A stretch of 51,529 nt of DNA from an uncultured Lachnospiraceae bacterium (lineage in GTDB: Bacteria; Bacillota; Clostridia; Lachnospirales; Lachnospiraceae): positions 1 through 51,529 of the forward strand of contig CAJURF010000017.1 in the NCBI GenBank assembly GCA_910588825.1, given 5' to 3'. Below, in pieces: positions 42,801 to 51,529 of this stretch (position 1 is the stretch's first letter; the number at the start of each line of letters is the position of its first letter). The notes under the pieces are model-generated. The model saw nothing but the letters and a program-made list of their open reading frames with translations. It was not told the origin of the DNA and did no database searches. A program made the position numbers and the translations under genes.

Positions 42801-44027
42801 ATGACTGTGTACGAAGAACTGCAGGCCCGGGGGCTGATCGCCCAGGTGACCGATGAAAAGGAAATCCGGGAATTGATCAACAATGGGAAAGCAGTATTTT
42901 ATATAGGATTCGATCCCACAGCAGACAGCCTGCATGTGGGGCATTTTATGGCGTTGTGTCTGATGAAGCGGCTGCAGATGGCCGGTAATAAGCCCATCGC
43001 GTTACTGGGCGGGGGCACCGGTATGGTGGGTGACCCGTCGGGCAGGACTGATATGCGCCAGATGATGACTCCGGAAACCATTGCCCACAACTGTGAATGT
43101 TTTAAGAAGCAGATGAGCCGTTTTATAGATTTCAGCGATGGGAAAGCGCTGATGGTAAATAATGCGGACTGGCTGATGGATCTGAATTATGTGGAGCTTC
43201 TGCGGGAAGTGGGTGCTCATTTCAGCGTAAACTGGATGCTGCGGGCGGAATGCTATAAGCAGCGTATGGAGAAGGGGTTAAGTTTTCTGGAATTCAATTA
43301 TATGATCATGCAGAGTTATGATTTTTACGCATTGTACCAGAAATATGGCTGTAATATGCAGTTCGGCGGAGACGACCAGTGGAGCAATATGCTGGGAGGA
43401 ACAGAGCTGATCCGGCGGAAGCTGGGAAAAGACGCCTATGCTATGACCATTACCCTGCTTTTGAACAGCGAGGGAAAGAAGATGGGAAAAACACAGTCAG
43501 GAGCTGTGTGGCTGGACCCGGATAAAACTTCGCCTTTTGATTTCTATCAGTATTGGAGAAATGTAGGGGATGCAGACGTGCTGAAATGTATCCGTATGCT
43601 GACGTTTCTGCCTCTTGAGCAGATTCAGGAGATGGATGGCTGGAAGGACAGCCAGCTGAACCAGGCAAAAGAGATTCTGGCCTATGAGCTCACTTCTCTG
43701 GTTCATGGAGAGGAAGAAGCCAAGAAGGCCCAGACCAGTGCCAGAAGCCTGTTCGGAGGAGGGAAAATGGCCCAGGATATGCCTTCCACTGAGCTGACAG
43801 AAGATGATTTTAAAGACGAGTGTGTGGATCTAATCACTCTGCTGTGCAAGGCAGAACTGGTGCCGTCCCGCTCAGAAGGCCGCAGAGCCATTGAGCAGGG
43901 TGGGGTTTCCATTGACGGTGAGAGGATTACAGACATTCATCATCAGGTGGAGAAAAGCGCAATTCCCAAAGAGGGAATAGTATTAAAGCGCGGGAAGAAA
44001 AAATTCAGAAAAATCTGTGTGAAATAG
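42801..44027 (+). CDS. tyrS: Tyrosine-tRNA ligase
   Basis: This class I synthetase has the HIGH-like motif in DSLHVGHFMAL and the KMSKS-like motif KMGKTQSG. The tyrosine site is in YDFYALYQKYGCNMQFGGDDQW. The C-terminal S4 RNA-binding domain is seen in LVPSRSEGRRAIEQGGVSIDGERI. 408 residues is normal. AAAGGAGGAAAA precedes ATG 42801; an ATG at 42753 lies inside the promoter and is excluded. The stop is 18 bases from the alaS start, so both synthetases are likely one transcript. Confidence 0.96.
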   Translation: MTVYEELQARGLIAQVTDEKEIRELINNGKAVFYIGFDPTADSLHVGHFMALCLMKRLQMAGNKPIALLGGGTGMVGDPSGRTDMRQMMTPETIAHNCECFKKQMSRFIDFSDGKALMVNNADWLMDLNYVELLREVGAHFSVNWMLRAECYKQRMEKGLSFLEFNYMIMQSYDFYALYQKYGCNMQFGGDDQWSNMLGGTELIRRKLGKDAYAMTITLLLNSEGKKMGKTQSGAVWLDPDKTSPFDFYQYWRNVGDADVLKCIRMLTFLPLEQIQEMDGWKDSQLNQAKEILAYELTSLVHGEEEAKKAQTSARSLFGGGKMAQDMPSTELTEDDFKDECVDLITLLCKAELVPSRSEGRRAIEQGGVSIDGERITDIHHQVEKSAIPKEGIVLKRGKKKFRKICVK

Positions 44028-44045
44028 CAGATGGGAGGCAGACTG

Positions 44046-46685
44046 TTGAAAAAATATGGAGTAAATGAACTGCGCCGGATGTTCCTGGAATTTTTTGAGA
44101 GCAAAGAACATCTGGTGATGAAAAGTTTTTCTTTGGTACCCCAGAATGATAAAAGCTTACTGTTGATTAACGCAGGCATGGCGCCTTTGAAGCCTTACTT
44201 TACAGGAGTTGAGATTCCACCCAGGAGACGGGTGGCAACCTGTCAGAAGTGTATCCGCACAGGAGATATTGAAAATGTTGGAAAAACTGCCCGGCACGGG
44301 ACATTTTTTGAGATGCTGGGGAACTTTTCTTTTGGAGATTATTTTAAGAGGGAAGCCATTGCCTGGACATGGGAGTTTTTAACCCAGGTGGTGGGACTTG
44401 ACCCTGACCGGCTGTACCCTTCTGTTTATCACGATGACCAGGAGGCTTTTGAGATCTGGGAGAAGGAGATCGGCATAGCGCCTGAGCGGATTTTCCGCTT
44501 TGGCAAGGAGGATAATTTCTGGGAGCACGGGGCAGGTCCCTGCGGCCCCTGTTCCGAAGTCTACTATGACCGGGGGGAGCAGTATGGATGCGGCAGCCCT
44601 GAGTGTACGGTGGGATGTGACTGTGACCGTTATATGGAAGTGTGGAACGATGTGTTTACCCAGTTTGACAATGACGGGAACGGGAATTATACAGAGCTGG
44701 ATAATAAGAACATCGACACAGGCATGGGGCTGGAGCGTCTGGCTGTGGCAGTCCAGGGCGTGGATTCTATTTTCGATGTGGATACCGTACGGTCTCTCCG
44801 GGAGAAGGTGTCCGAGATTACCAGACACCCCTATCATGTACAGGAGAAGGACGATATCTCCATTCGTCTTATCACGGACCATATCCGTTCGGCCACGTTC
44901 CTGATCTCAGACGGAGTGATGCCTTCCAATGAGGGAAGGGGATATGTGCTTCGCCGCCTGATCCGCCGGGCAGCCCGCCACGGCAGGCTTTTAGGAGTGG
45001 AAGGGACGTTCCTGGCTCAGTTAAGCGAGAGCGTGATTGAGGGGTCAAAAGACGGATATCCGGAGCTGGAAGAAAAGAGAGATTTTATTTTCCACGTTTT
45101 GACCCAGGAGGAAAATCAGTTTAACAAGACTATAGACCAGGGACTGAAGATTCTGGGAGAGCTGGAGGAGAAACTTCAGCAGAACGACAGTAAAGTGCTG
45201 GCCGGGGAAGATGCGTTCCGGCTTTATGATACCTACGGATTCCCTCTGGATCTCACGAAAGAAATCCTGGAGGAAAAGGGGTATCAGATTGATGAAGACG
45301 GTTTCCGGAAAGCTATGGAAAAGCAGCGCCGGATGGCGAAGGAAGCCCATGAGACCACCAACTATATGGGGGCGGACGCCACAGTTTATGATGAGATTGA
45401 TCCGTCTGTGACCACAGAATTTGTGGGATATGAAAGCCTGAAAGATCAGTCTTCGGTCACAGTGATCACAAATCAGTCAGAGATTGTGGAGGTCCTGGCG
45501 GAAGGACAGTCCGGTACCATATTTGTAGAGAAAACGCCCTTTTACGCCACTATGGGCGGCCAGGAGGGGGACACCGGCGTGATTTATACAGAAAACGGCC
45601 GGTTCCAAGTGACAGGCACCATAAAGCTGAGAGGCGGCAAATACGGACATGTGGGCCAGATGGAGTCCGGAATGATCCGCAGGGGTGAACAGGTTACTCT
45701 GGAGGTAGACACAGAAGATCGCCAGGATACCTGCAGGAATCACAGCGCCACCCATCTGCTCCACAAAGCGCTGAAGACAGTACTGGGTTCCCATGTGGAA
45801 CAGAAAGGCTCTCTGGTGGCTCCAGGCAGACTGCGGTTTGACTTTGCCCACTTCCAGGCCATGACCCAGGAAGAACTGGCCCAGGTGGAAGAAATGGTGA
45901 ATCAGCAGATTCAGGCACCTCTTTTGGTAAATACAGATACCATGGGAATTGAGGAGGCGAAAAAATCCGGCGCCACGGCCCTGTTCGGTGAAAAGTACGG
46001 GGAAGAAGTCCGGGTGGTATCCATGGGTGATTTTTCCAAGGAACTGTGTGGCGGCACTCATGTGAAAAGTACAGGAGAAATCCTGTTGTTTAAGATTATA
46101 TCTGAGGCAGGTATTTCTGCGGGAGTCCGGAGAATTGAGGCTCTCACAGGAAATCATGTATTGGCTCATTATCAGAGTGTGGAAGACCAGCTCTGGCAGG
46201 CGGCGAAGACAGTCAAGGCTTCACCGGCAGATCTGCAGGAACGTCTCCAGCATCTGATGGACCGGGTAAAGGCGCTGCAGAGTGAGAATGAATCTCTGAA
46301 GAGCCAGCTGGCGCAGAGTTCAATGGGTGATGTGATGGATCAGGTGCAGGAAGTGAAAGGAACAAAGCTTCTGGCAGCCTGTGTGGAAAATGTGGACAGA
46401 AATGGTCTGATGGACTTAGGCGACCAGCTGAAAGGCAGGCTGGGAGAAGGTGTGGTTGTTCTATTCTCTGTGGCAGAGGGGAAAGTCAATCTTCTGGCTA
46501 TGGCAACTCCAGGGGCCATTCAGGCAGGAGCACATGCCGGAAATCTGGTGAAAGCTCTTGCGAAGACAGTAGGAGGGGGCGGAGGCGGCCGGCCTAATAT
46601 GGCTCAGGCCGGAGGAAAAGACCCCTCGAAAGTGCAAGAAGCTGTCAGGCAGGCGTCTGAAATCCTGCAGGAGCAGTTGAAATAG
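44046..46685 (+). CDS. alaS: Alanine-tRNA ligase
   Basis: This class II synthetase has an N-terminal catalytic core (FFESKEHLVMKSFSLVP, GAGPCGPCSEVYYD), a tRNA-recognition region, an editing domain with the zinc-type motifs NHSATHLLHKAL and CGGTHVKSTGE, and a C-terminal domain rich in glycine near the end. The TTG at 44046 has GGGAGG 7 bases upstream and gives 879 residues, the usual length; ATG 44031 in the same frame has no site. It lies between tyrS and a flagellin gene. Confidence 0.95.
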   Translation: MKKYGVNELRRMFLEFFESKEHLVMKSFSLVPQNDKSLLLINAGMAPLKPYFTGVEIPPRRRVATCQKCIRTGDIENVGKTARHGTFFEMLGNFSFGDYFKREAIAWTWEFLTQVVGLDPDRLYPSVYHDDQEAFEIWEKEIGIAPERIFRFGKEDNFWEHGAGPCGPCSEVYYDRGEQYGCGSPECTVGCDCDRYMEVWNDVFTQFDNDGNGNYTELDNKNIDTGMGLERLAVAVQGVDSIFDVDTVRSLREKVSEITRHPYHVQEKDDISIRLITDHIRSATFLISDGVMPSNEGRGYVLRRLIRRAARHGRLLGVEGTFLAQLSESVIEGSKDGYPELEEKRDFIFHVLTQEENQFNKTIDQGLKILGELEEKLQQNDSKVLAGEDAFRLYDTYGFPLDLTKEILEEKGYQIDEDGFRKAMEKQRRMAKEAHETTNYMGADATVYDEIDPSVTTEFVGYESLKDQSSVTVITNQSEIVEVLAEGQSGTIFVEKTPFYATMGGQEGDTGVIYTENGRFQVTGTIKLRGGKYGHVGQMESGMIRRGEQVTLEVDTEDRQDTCRNHSATHLLHKALKTVLGSHVEQKGSLVAPGRLRFDFAHFQAMTQEELAQVEEMVNQQIQAPLLVNTDTMGIEEAKKSGATALFGEKYGEEVRVVSMGDFSKELCGGTHVKSTGEILLFKIISEAGISAGVRRIEALTGNHVLAHYQSVEDQLWQAAKTVKASPADLQERLQHLMDRVKALQSENESLKSQLAQSSMGDVMDQVQEVKGTKLLAACVENVDRNGLMDLGDQLKGRLGEGVVVLFSVAEGKVNLLAMATPGAIQAGAHAGNLVKALAKTVGGGGGGRPNMAQAGGKDPSKVQEAVRQASEILQEQLK

Positions 46686-46700
46686 AGTGGAGGTAAGTTT

Positions 46701-47525
46701 ATGAGGATTCAGCATAACATTAAAGCGCTAAATGCGCACAGGACTTTGAGGACAAATAATTCACGGGAGAAAAGGAACGTAGAGAAACTTGCATCCGGTT
46801 ACAGGATTAACCGGGCGGCGGACGATGCGGCGGGACTGAATATTTCGGAGCAGATGCGGGCGCAGGTTACAGGCTTGGATCAGGCACGGGCAAATTCCCT
46901 TGACGGTGTTTCACTGGTAGAGACCATGGAAGGGGCCATGGAAGAAGTCCACGGTATGCTGAATCGGATGATGGAGCTGGCTATACAGTCAGGCAACGAC
47001 ACGTATTCAGACCAGAACCGCCAGACCATGCAGGAAGAGATTGATGCTCTGGCCGACGAGTTTGAACGGATTGAGCAGACCACCAAGTTTAACGGCATTT
47101 CCCTGCTGCAGGGAAACAGCGGTGTTAAGAGTCTCACATTCCAGATTGCGGAGAACACAGAGGCCAGCAGCCAGCTTACGGTTGAACTGGCGGATCTGCG
47201 GCAGGTGGATGTGCGGGGAATTTCCGTGGCCACAGCGGACCAGGCACGGGAGTCTGTGTCAAAGATTGAGCGGGGAATCGATTATATCAGCAAGGAAAGA
47301 GGCAAGGTGGGAGCGTATTTTAACCGCCTGGAATACACAGCCAATAATCTGAACGTTATGTCCAGCAATATCTCCGCTTCCGAGAGCCGTATCCGCGACG
47401 TGAATATGGCGAAAGAAGAGATGCGCCGGGTGAAGAACGATATTCTGGGTGAATCAGCTCAGGCTATGCTGGCCCAGGCCAATCAGGTGCCGGAAGGACT
47501 TCTTCCATTGCTGCAGCAAGAATAG
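46701..47525 (+). CDS. Flagellin, short form
   Basis: The 274-residue protein has the conserved flagellin D0/D1 ends: MRIQHNIKALNAHRTL, KLASGYRINRAADDAAGLNISEQMRAQ at the N-terminus and SNISASESRIRDVNMAKEEM, AQAMLAQANQVP at the C-terminus. There is almost no variable D2/D3 domain. The C-terminus EGLLPLLQQE departs from the usual end (QNVLSLL). GTGGAGGT lies before the ATG. No other flagellar gene is in the window, and the gene follows alaS by only 15 bases, so it may be co-transcribed with it. Confidence 0.93.
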   Translation: MRIQHNIKALNAHRTLRTNNSREKRNVEKLASGYRINRAADDAAGLNISEQMRAQVTGLDQARANSLDGVSLVETMEGAMEEVHGMLNRMMELAIQSGNDTYSDQNRQTMQEEIDALADEFERIEQTTKFNGISLLQGNSGVKSLTFQIAENTEASSQLTVELADLRQVDVRGISVATADQARESVSKIERGIDYISKERGKVGAYFNRLEYTANNLNVMSSNISASESRIRDVNMAKEEMRRVKNDILGESAQAMLAQANQVPEGLLPLLQQE

Positions 47526-47594
47526 TATGTATGGCGGAAGAATGACTCGCACTTCAGCATTTTATAAAAAATTTATAAAATTGCGGAAAATTGG

Positions 47595-47622
47595 TTGACG
47601 GAGTGGGAATATCTGTTATAAT
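47595..47622 (+). promoter_or_regulatory. Extended -10 promoter of rpsU
   Basis: TTGACG (47595-47600) and TATAAT (47617-47622) are 16 bases apart and TGT precedes the -10 box, so it is an extended -10. The leader is about 70 bases. Between the flagellin stop and this promoter is an AT-rich inverted stretch (ATTTTATAAA near 47559) but no clear terminator. Confidence 0.8.
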
Positions 47623-47700
47623 AGACTCTAGTGCAAGAAAATACCCATACAGTTGTATTTTAGCACAATCTACAACTGGAGGGAGGTTAGGTGTGAGTTT

Positions 47701-47877
47701 ATGTCAAACGTGATCGTAAAAGAGAACGAGACTTTAGACAGTGCTCTGCGCAGATTTAAACGCAGTTGTGCCAAGGCAGGCATTCAGCAGGAAATCCGCA
47801 AGAGAGAGCATTACGAGAAGCCCAGCGTGCGCCGTAAGAAAAAGTCTGAAGCCGCCAGAAAACGTAAATATAATTAA
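47701..47877 (+). CDS. rpsU: 30S ribosomal protein S21
   Basis: The small basic protein of 58 residues begins MSNVIVKENETLDSALRRFKR and ends in RRKKKSEAARKRKYN, as in clostridial S21. The ATG at 47701 follows AGGTGTG and a GGAGGGAGG tract; an upstream in-frame ATG (47653) would add residues unlike S21. It stands alone with its own strong promoter and terminator. Confidence 0.95.
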   Translation: MSNVIVKENETLDSALRRFKRSCAKAGIQQEIRKREHYEKPSVRRKKKSEAARKRKYN

Positions 47878-47885
47878 TGTGCGCG

Positions 47886-47917
47886 AAAAACCCTGCCGTA
47901 ATGACAGGGTTTTTTTA
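47886..47917 (+). terminator. Terminator of rpsU
   Basis: AAAAACCCTG (47886-47895) and CAGGGTTTTT (47905-47914) pair fully around a 9-base loop, followed by more T residues. Confidence 0.92.
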
Positions 47918-47925
47918 CTTGACTT

Positions 47926-49461
47926 ATGAAAAAAATATTAAAAATTTTATTTAACCGGGTGTTTTATATCAGTGTGTCTCTGCTCCTGCAGGCAGCCTGG
48001 TGGCTGGCATTGGTGTGGTTTTTAAGCAACACTTCACAGGCCGCCAGTGTTCTGACCAGGGTAATAACTGTAATTGTGGTGTTATGGCTGGTAAATAAGA
48101 AGATTAACCCGTCTTATAAGCTGGCATGGACAATTTTAATTCTGGTAGTGCCCATTTTTGGGATTTGTCTGTATGCGCTGTTCGGCACATCCAGGATTGC
48201 GGCGGCTATGCAGCGCAATTATAAGGAAGTCCTGGAAAAGGGAAAGATTTTGTTAAAAGAGAGTCCGGATACCCGCAGAAGGCTGGATGAGATGAACCAG
48301 AGCGCTTCCAATCAGTCCCGTTATATCCGCGATTATGCAGAATTTCCTCTCCAGGAGGGAACTGTTACAGAATACTTCTCAGAGGGAGAATATATGTTTC
48401 CCCGGCTTCTGGAAGAATTGAAGAAGGCCCAGCATTATATCTTTATGGAATATTTTATCATCAATGATGGGATTATGTGGAATTCTATTTTAGAAGTTCT
48501 GGAGGAGAAGGCAGGGCAGGGGGTGGATGTTCGTTTAATCTATGATGATTTTGGCTGCATTACCACCCTTCCCCACCGCTTTTATAAAAGTCTCCAGTCC
48601 CAGGGAATTAAATGTGCAGCTTTTAATCCTTTTCGGCCTATGCTGAATGTGATTTTGAACAACCGGGATCACAGGAAGATCTGTATTGTTGACGGCCATA
48701 CGGGATTTACAGGGGGAATCAATCTGGCAGACGAGTACATCAACCGGCGGGAGAGATTTGGGCACTGGAAAGATACGGGGATTATGCTGAAAGGGGAGGC
48801 AGTCTGGAATCTGACTGTGATGTTTCTGCAGATGTGGTCAGTGATTACCAAAATGCAGGTGAGATTTTCCGACTACATTCCCCACAGGTACCATGAAGAA
48901 GAATTTGAATCCGATGGCTTTGTTCATCCATATTGTGACACCCCCCTGGATAATGAGGTGGTGGGAGAAGATGTGTATCTGAATATGATCAACAGAGCCG
49001 AAAAATACGTGTATATCTGTACGCCATATCTGATTATTGACAATGAGATGATGACTGCGCTGTGCCTGGCGGCAAAAAGCGGAGTGGATGTACGGATTAT
49101 GACGCCGGGTATCCCAGATAAAAAGATTGTATTTCTGCTGACCCAGTCTTATTATGAGCAGCTGATAGAATCCGGTGTGAAAATATATGAATACCGGCCT
49201 GGATTTCTCCATGCCAAGTCATTTGTCTGCGATGATGAACTGGCTGTCATCGGCAGTATCAATATGGATTACCGAAGCTTATACCTTCACTTTGAAAATG
49301 CGGTGTGGCTGTACAAAAGCCGGATTGTAAAAGATATGTACCAGGATTACCTGGAAACGCAGGAGCTGTGCCGCCAGATTACGCTGGATTTCTGCAGAAA
49401 CAGAAATGTGGTGGTGCGCGCTGTGCAGAGTGTTCTGCGGCTGTTCGCGCCTATGCTTTGA
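47926..49461 (+). CDS. cls: Cardiolipin synthase
   Basis: This phospholipase D-type enzyme joins two phosphatidylglycerols into cardiolipin. Two or three membrane segments lie in residues 1-85. Two HKD motifs follow: HRKICIVDGHTGFTGGIN in the middle and HAKSFVCDDELAVIGSINMD near the end. 511 residues is the standard bacterial length. The ATG lies only 9 bases after the rpsU terminator T-run and has no strong Shine-Dalgarno site, so initiation may be weak; read-through from rpsU is one possible source of message. Confidence 0.95.
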   Translation: MKKILKILFNRVFYISVSLLLQAAWWLALVWFLSNTSQAASVLTRVITVIVVLWLVNKKINPSYKLAWTILILVVPIFGICLYALFGTSRIAAAMQRNYKEVLEKGKILLKESPDTRRRLDEMNQSASNQSRYIRDYAEFPLQEGTVTEYFSEGEYMFPRLLEELKKAQHYIFMEYFIINDGIMWNSILEVLEEKAGQGVDVRLIYDDFGCITTLPHRFYKSLQSQGIKCAAFNPFRPMLNVILNNRDHRKICIVDGHTGFTGGINLADEYINRRERFGHWKDTGIMLKGEAVWNLTVMFLQMWSVITKMQVRFSDYIPHRYHEEEFESDGFVHPYCDTPLDNEVVGEDVYLNMINRAEKYVYICTPYLIIDNEMMTALCLAAKSGVDVRIMTPGIPDKKIVFLLTQSYYEQLIESGVKIYEYRPGFLHAKSFVCDDELAVIGSINMDYRSLYLHFENAVWLYKSRIVKDMYQDYLETQELCRQITLDFCRNRNVVVRAVQSVLRLFAPML

Positions 49462-49529
49462 GGCAGCCGCCGCAATAGGTATCTGAAAATGTATCAGGAA
49501 AGGAATATCAGGAAAGAAGGAGAGAACAT

Positions 49530-50087
49530 ATGTGGAGCAGAGAATTTTTTGGAGTAGACTCTTATCATCTGATCCAATGGTTTCTTGTATACAGCATTCT
49601 GGGATGGATGGTGGAGTCAGCTTATATGTCACTTTGTAACCGCCGCCTTACAAACCGGGGCTTTGTAAAAGGCCCCGTATGTCCCATCTATGGTTTCGGG
49701 GCTCTTGGTGTTTATTTTATTCTGCGGCCTTTTGACGGCCACTACATAATGCTGTATTTTATGGGAGCTCTGATGGCCACTTCTTTTGAATTTATGGTAG
49801 CCAAGTTTATGCGGTACTTTTTTGGCGCTGTCTGGTGGGACTACCAGGATAAGCCTTTCAATTACCAGGGGGTTGTCTGTCTGGAAAGCACCCTGGCCTG
49901 GGGATTGTACACGATACTCCTGTTTGGCTTCCTCCAGCGGATGGTGGAGCGTTTGGTGGAAATGTATTCTTATCGGACGGGAATCGCGGTCATGAATATT
50001 ATTGCGATTTTATTTACCATTGATTTGGGACACAGTCTGTATGCGGCTAGAAAAGGTAAAGCTGTTTTTGATGAATGTGAGGACTGA
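49530..50087 (+). CDS. Putative ABC transporter permease, PF06541-type
   Basis: This membrane protein of 185 residues has about five hydrophobic segments. The conserved start (FLVYSILGWMVESAY, CNRRLTNRGFVKGPVCPIYGFGALGVYFIL) and WWDYQDKPFNYQGVVCLESTLAWG match proteins called putative ABC-transporter type IV. No ATPase partner is nearby. Function is not established. GAAAGAAGGAGAG precedes the ATG. Confidence 0.85.
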   Translation: MWSREFFGVDSYHLIQWFLVYSILGWMVESAYMSLCNRRLTNRGFVKGPVCPIYGFGALGVYFILRPFDGHYIMLYFMGALMATSFEFMVAKFMRYFFGAVWWDYQDKPFNYQGVVCLESTLAWGLYTILLFGFLQRMVERLVEMYSYRTGIAVMNIIAILFTIDLGHSLYAARKGKAVFDECED

Positions 50088-50203
50088 TTCAGCATCCATA
50101 AGAGAATGTGTTTTTTTGCTGTCAATTTTCCAGTTTATGCATAAATACGCTGTTTTTTTCTTACAATAGTGTAGAGTGTGTTTGAAAATGGAGAGTGAAA
50201 GGA

Positions 50204-51463
50204 TTGCAAAAAAGAATTTTTACTCTGATTGTCATCTGCATGGTCATAGCGCTGGAGGGAAGTACGCTGTATTCTGCTGTCAGGGTATATGCTCAGGCAG
50301 AGAATCCCCCTCAGGAAGAGACTGGGCAGGAAACAAAAAGCAGCAATGGGGCAGTTCAGCTGGCAGCACCCCACGGTGTGCTGATGGAGGCTTCTACAGG
50401 GAAAGTCATATACGAGAAAGAGAAAGATGTCCGTGTCAGCCCCGCCAGCATCACCAAGATCATGACCCTGATTCTGATTTTTGACGCTGTGGAGCAGGGG
50501 AAAATCACAATGGATGAGGAAGTTACCACCAGCGCCTACGCCAAGTCAATGGGAGGGTCTCAGGTCTTTCTGGAAGAAGGGGAGAAGCAGACGGTGGAAA
50601 CACTGATTAAATGCATTGTGATTGCCTCCGGGAATGATGCCAGTGTGGCTATGGCAGAACATATCAGCGGCAGTGAAGAAGCGTTTGTCCAGGCCATGAA
50701 TCACAGGGCAGAGGAACTGGGAATGGAAAACACCCACTTTGAGGACTGCTGCGGGCTCACGGAGTCTCAGAACCATTATTCCAGTGCTTATGATGTGGCT
50801 GTAATGTCCAGGGAACTGGTGGTCCGGTATCCCAAGATTCTGGAGTATTCTTCTGTCTGGATGGACACCATTACCCATGTGACCCGTCAGGGAAGCAGTG
50901 AGTTTGGGCTTACCAATACCAATAAGCTGATCCGGGGGTATGAAGGATGCGTGGGGCTGAAAACGGGCAGTACCAGCATAGCCAAATATTGTGTATCTAC
51001 AGTAGCGGTGCGCAATGGGATTACGCTCATCAGTGTGGTGATGACTGCTCCGGATTATAAGGTGCGCTTTTCCGATGCGGCAGCGATGTTGAATTATGGG
51101 TTTGGCAGCTGCAGTCTATATGAGGATGACCATCCAGAGCAGCTGCAGAAAATAGCGGTGAAAAAAGCCATTGAAAAAAAAGCCTCGTGTAAATTCGAAA
51201 AGAATTTTTATTATCTGGACACCACCGGAAAACCCCTGGATGGCATACAGAAGAAGATACAGATGAAAAAATCCCTGACTGCTCCTGTAAAAGAGGGGGA
51301 TGTGGCGGGGAAGGCCGTGTATCTCCTGGACGGACAGGATATCGGCCGTGTAAATATTCTGGCAGCGGAAGATGTGCCGGCTTCCGGTTATATGGATTAT
51401 CTGATGGCGCTCTGCCGCCGTTTTCTTCCTTTTCAGACAAAAGAATCAGAACTTGAATTGTAA
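50204..51463 (+). CDS. D-alanyl-D-alanine carboxypeptidase (DacF/DacB type)
   Basis: This penicillin-binding protein trims the terminal D-Ala from peptidoglycan stems. A signal peptide covers about residues 1-30. The catalytic motifs are SITK (Ser82, Lys85), SGN in IVIASGNDASVA and KTG in GLKTGSTSIAKY. A C-terminal domain from about 310 ends without an obvious amphipathic anchor helix. DacF and DacB homologues shape spore cortex, but a vegetative role is possible. The start is uncertain: GTG 50195 or TTG 50204, the latter 8 bases after GGAGAG. Length is 419 residues from TTG. Confidence 0.93.
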   Translation: MQKRIFTLIVICMVIALEGSTLYSAVRVYAQAENPPQEETGQETKSSNGAVQLAAPHGVLMEASTGKVIYEKEKDVRVSPASITKIMTLILIFDAVEQGKITMDEEVTTSAYAKSMGGSQVFLEEGEKQTVETLIKCIVIASGNDASVAMAEHISGSEEAFVQAMNHRAEELGMENTHFEDCCGLTESQNHYSSAYDVAVMSRELVVRYPKILEYSSVWMDTITHVTRQGSSEFGLTNTNKLIRGYEGCVGLKTGSTSIAKYCVSTVAVRNGITLISVVMTAPDYKVRFSDAAAMLNYGFGSCSLYEDDHPEQLQKIAVKKAIEKKASCKFEKNFYYLDTTGKPLDGIQKKIQMKKSLTAPVKEGDVAGKAVYLLDGQDIGRVNILAAEDVPASGYMDYLMALCRRFLPFQTKESELEL

Positions 51464-51473
51464 ATGAGAACGT

Positions 51474-51485
51474 GTTATATATAAC
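51474..51485. repeat. Palindrome GTTATATATAAC
   Basis: A perfect 12-base palindrome lies just after the dac gene at the right edge. It may belong to the control region of the next gene; no further context is in the window. Confidence 0.2.
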
Positions 51486-51529
51486 GTGATTGATTATTGC
51501 TCATAAACACAGGCGGTCTATGACCATTT

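Noticed and set aside
47545..47590. Terminator after the flagellin gene
   Set aside because: The inverted stretch is almost only A and T, so it would not form a stable termination hairpin.
1..51529. CRISPR arrays, tRNA or rRNA genes, insertion sequences, integrase or attachment sites
   Set aside because: No regularly spaced repeats, cloverleaf-like sequences, transposase motifs or terminal repeats were seen on reading both strands.

Overview
The window looks like chromosomal DNA of an anaerobic, spore-forming, acetogenic member of the Lachnospiraceae, most like Blautia. This is inferred from the gene families and not from a search. The basis is a complete carbonyl branch of the Wood-Ljungdahl pathway, a trimeric electron-bifurcating [FeFe] hydrogenase, sporulation and spore-lysis genes (spoIVA, SleL-type GH18, SleB-type hydrolase), and strong AGGAGG ribosome binding sites with GTG and TTG starts. 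There are no rRNA, tRNA, CRISPR or insertion-sequence features that I can see.

Layout. 1-577 is mostly non-coding: a divergent promoter for a gene just beyond the left edge, and the rplS promoter. 578-5726 is a housekeeping run (rplS, lepB, rbgA, LysM-GH18, rnhB, yraN, pgeF) that meets the reverse-strand prs at a shared terminator. 7067-11433 is DUF512 radical-SAM-like, der, plsY and gpsA, followed by a convergent aldo/keto reductase.

12490-25136 is the core of the window. One consensus promoter precedes a His-rich protein, CooT, CooC, CO dehydrogenase (acsA), a second CooC-type ATPase, acetyl-CoA synthase (acsB), both corrinoid protein subunits (acsD, acsC), the methyltransferase (acsE), the corrinoid reactivator (acsV) and a DUF3786-like protein. 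Nickel handling and insertion proteins lead the operon, the catalytic proteins are in the middle, and the ATP-dependent repair factor sits behind an internal terminator-like hairpin. A 25-codon leader frame with a foldable ribosome binding site ends on the GTG start of acsA.

25170-35761: a PHP-domain protein; a reverse-strand pair of PP2C/SpoIIE phosphatase and sensory-type [FeFe] hydrogenase with PAS domain; an AT-rich two-gene cassette (AAA15 ATPase plus a candidate PD-(D/E)XK protein) that resembles an uncharacterised defence module; then hydC-hydB-hydA, which would link H2 oxidation to NAD(P) and ferredoxin reduction for acetogenesis.

35761-51529: two reverse-strand membrane proteins, spoIVA, a secreted cell-wall hydrolase, a membrane-anchored MutS-like ATPase, tyrS, alaS, a lone flagellin, rpsU, cardiolipin synthase, a PF06541-type membrane protein and a DacF/DacB-type D,D-carboxypeptidase. 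The most novel-looking items are the acsA leader, the ATPase/nuclease-like pair, the phosphatase-sensory hydrogenase pair, the His-rich/CooT head of the operon and the membrane MutS-like protein.
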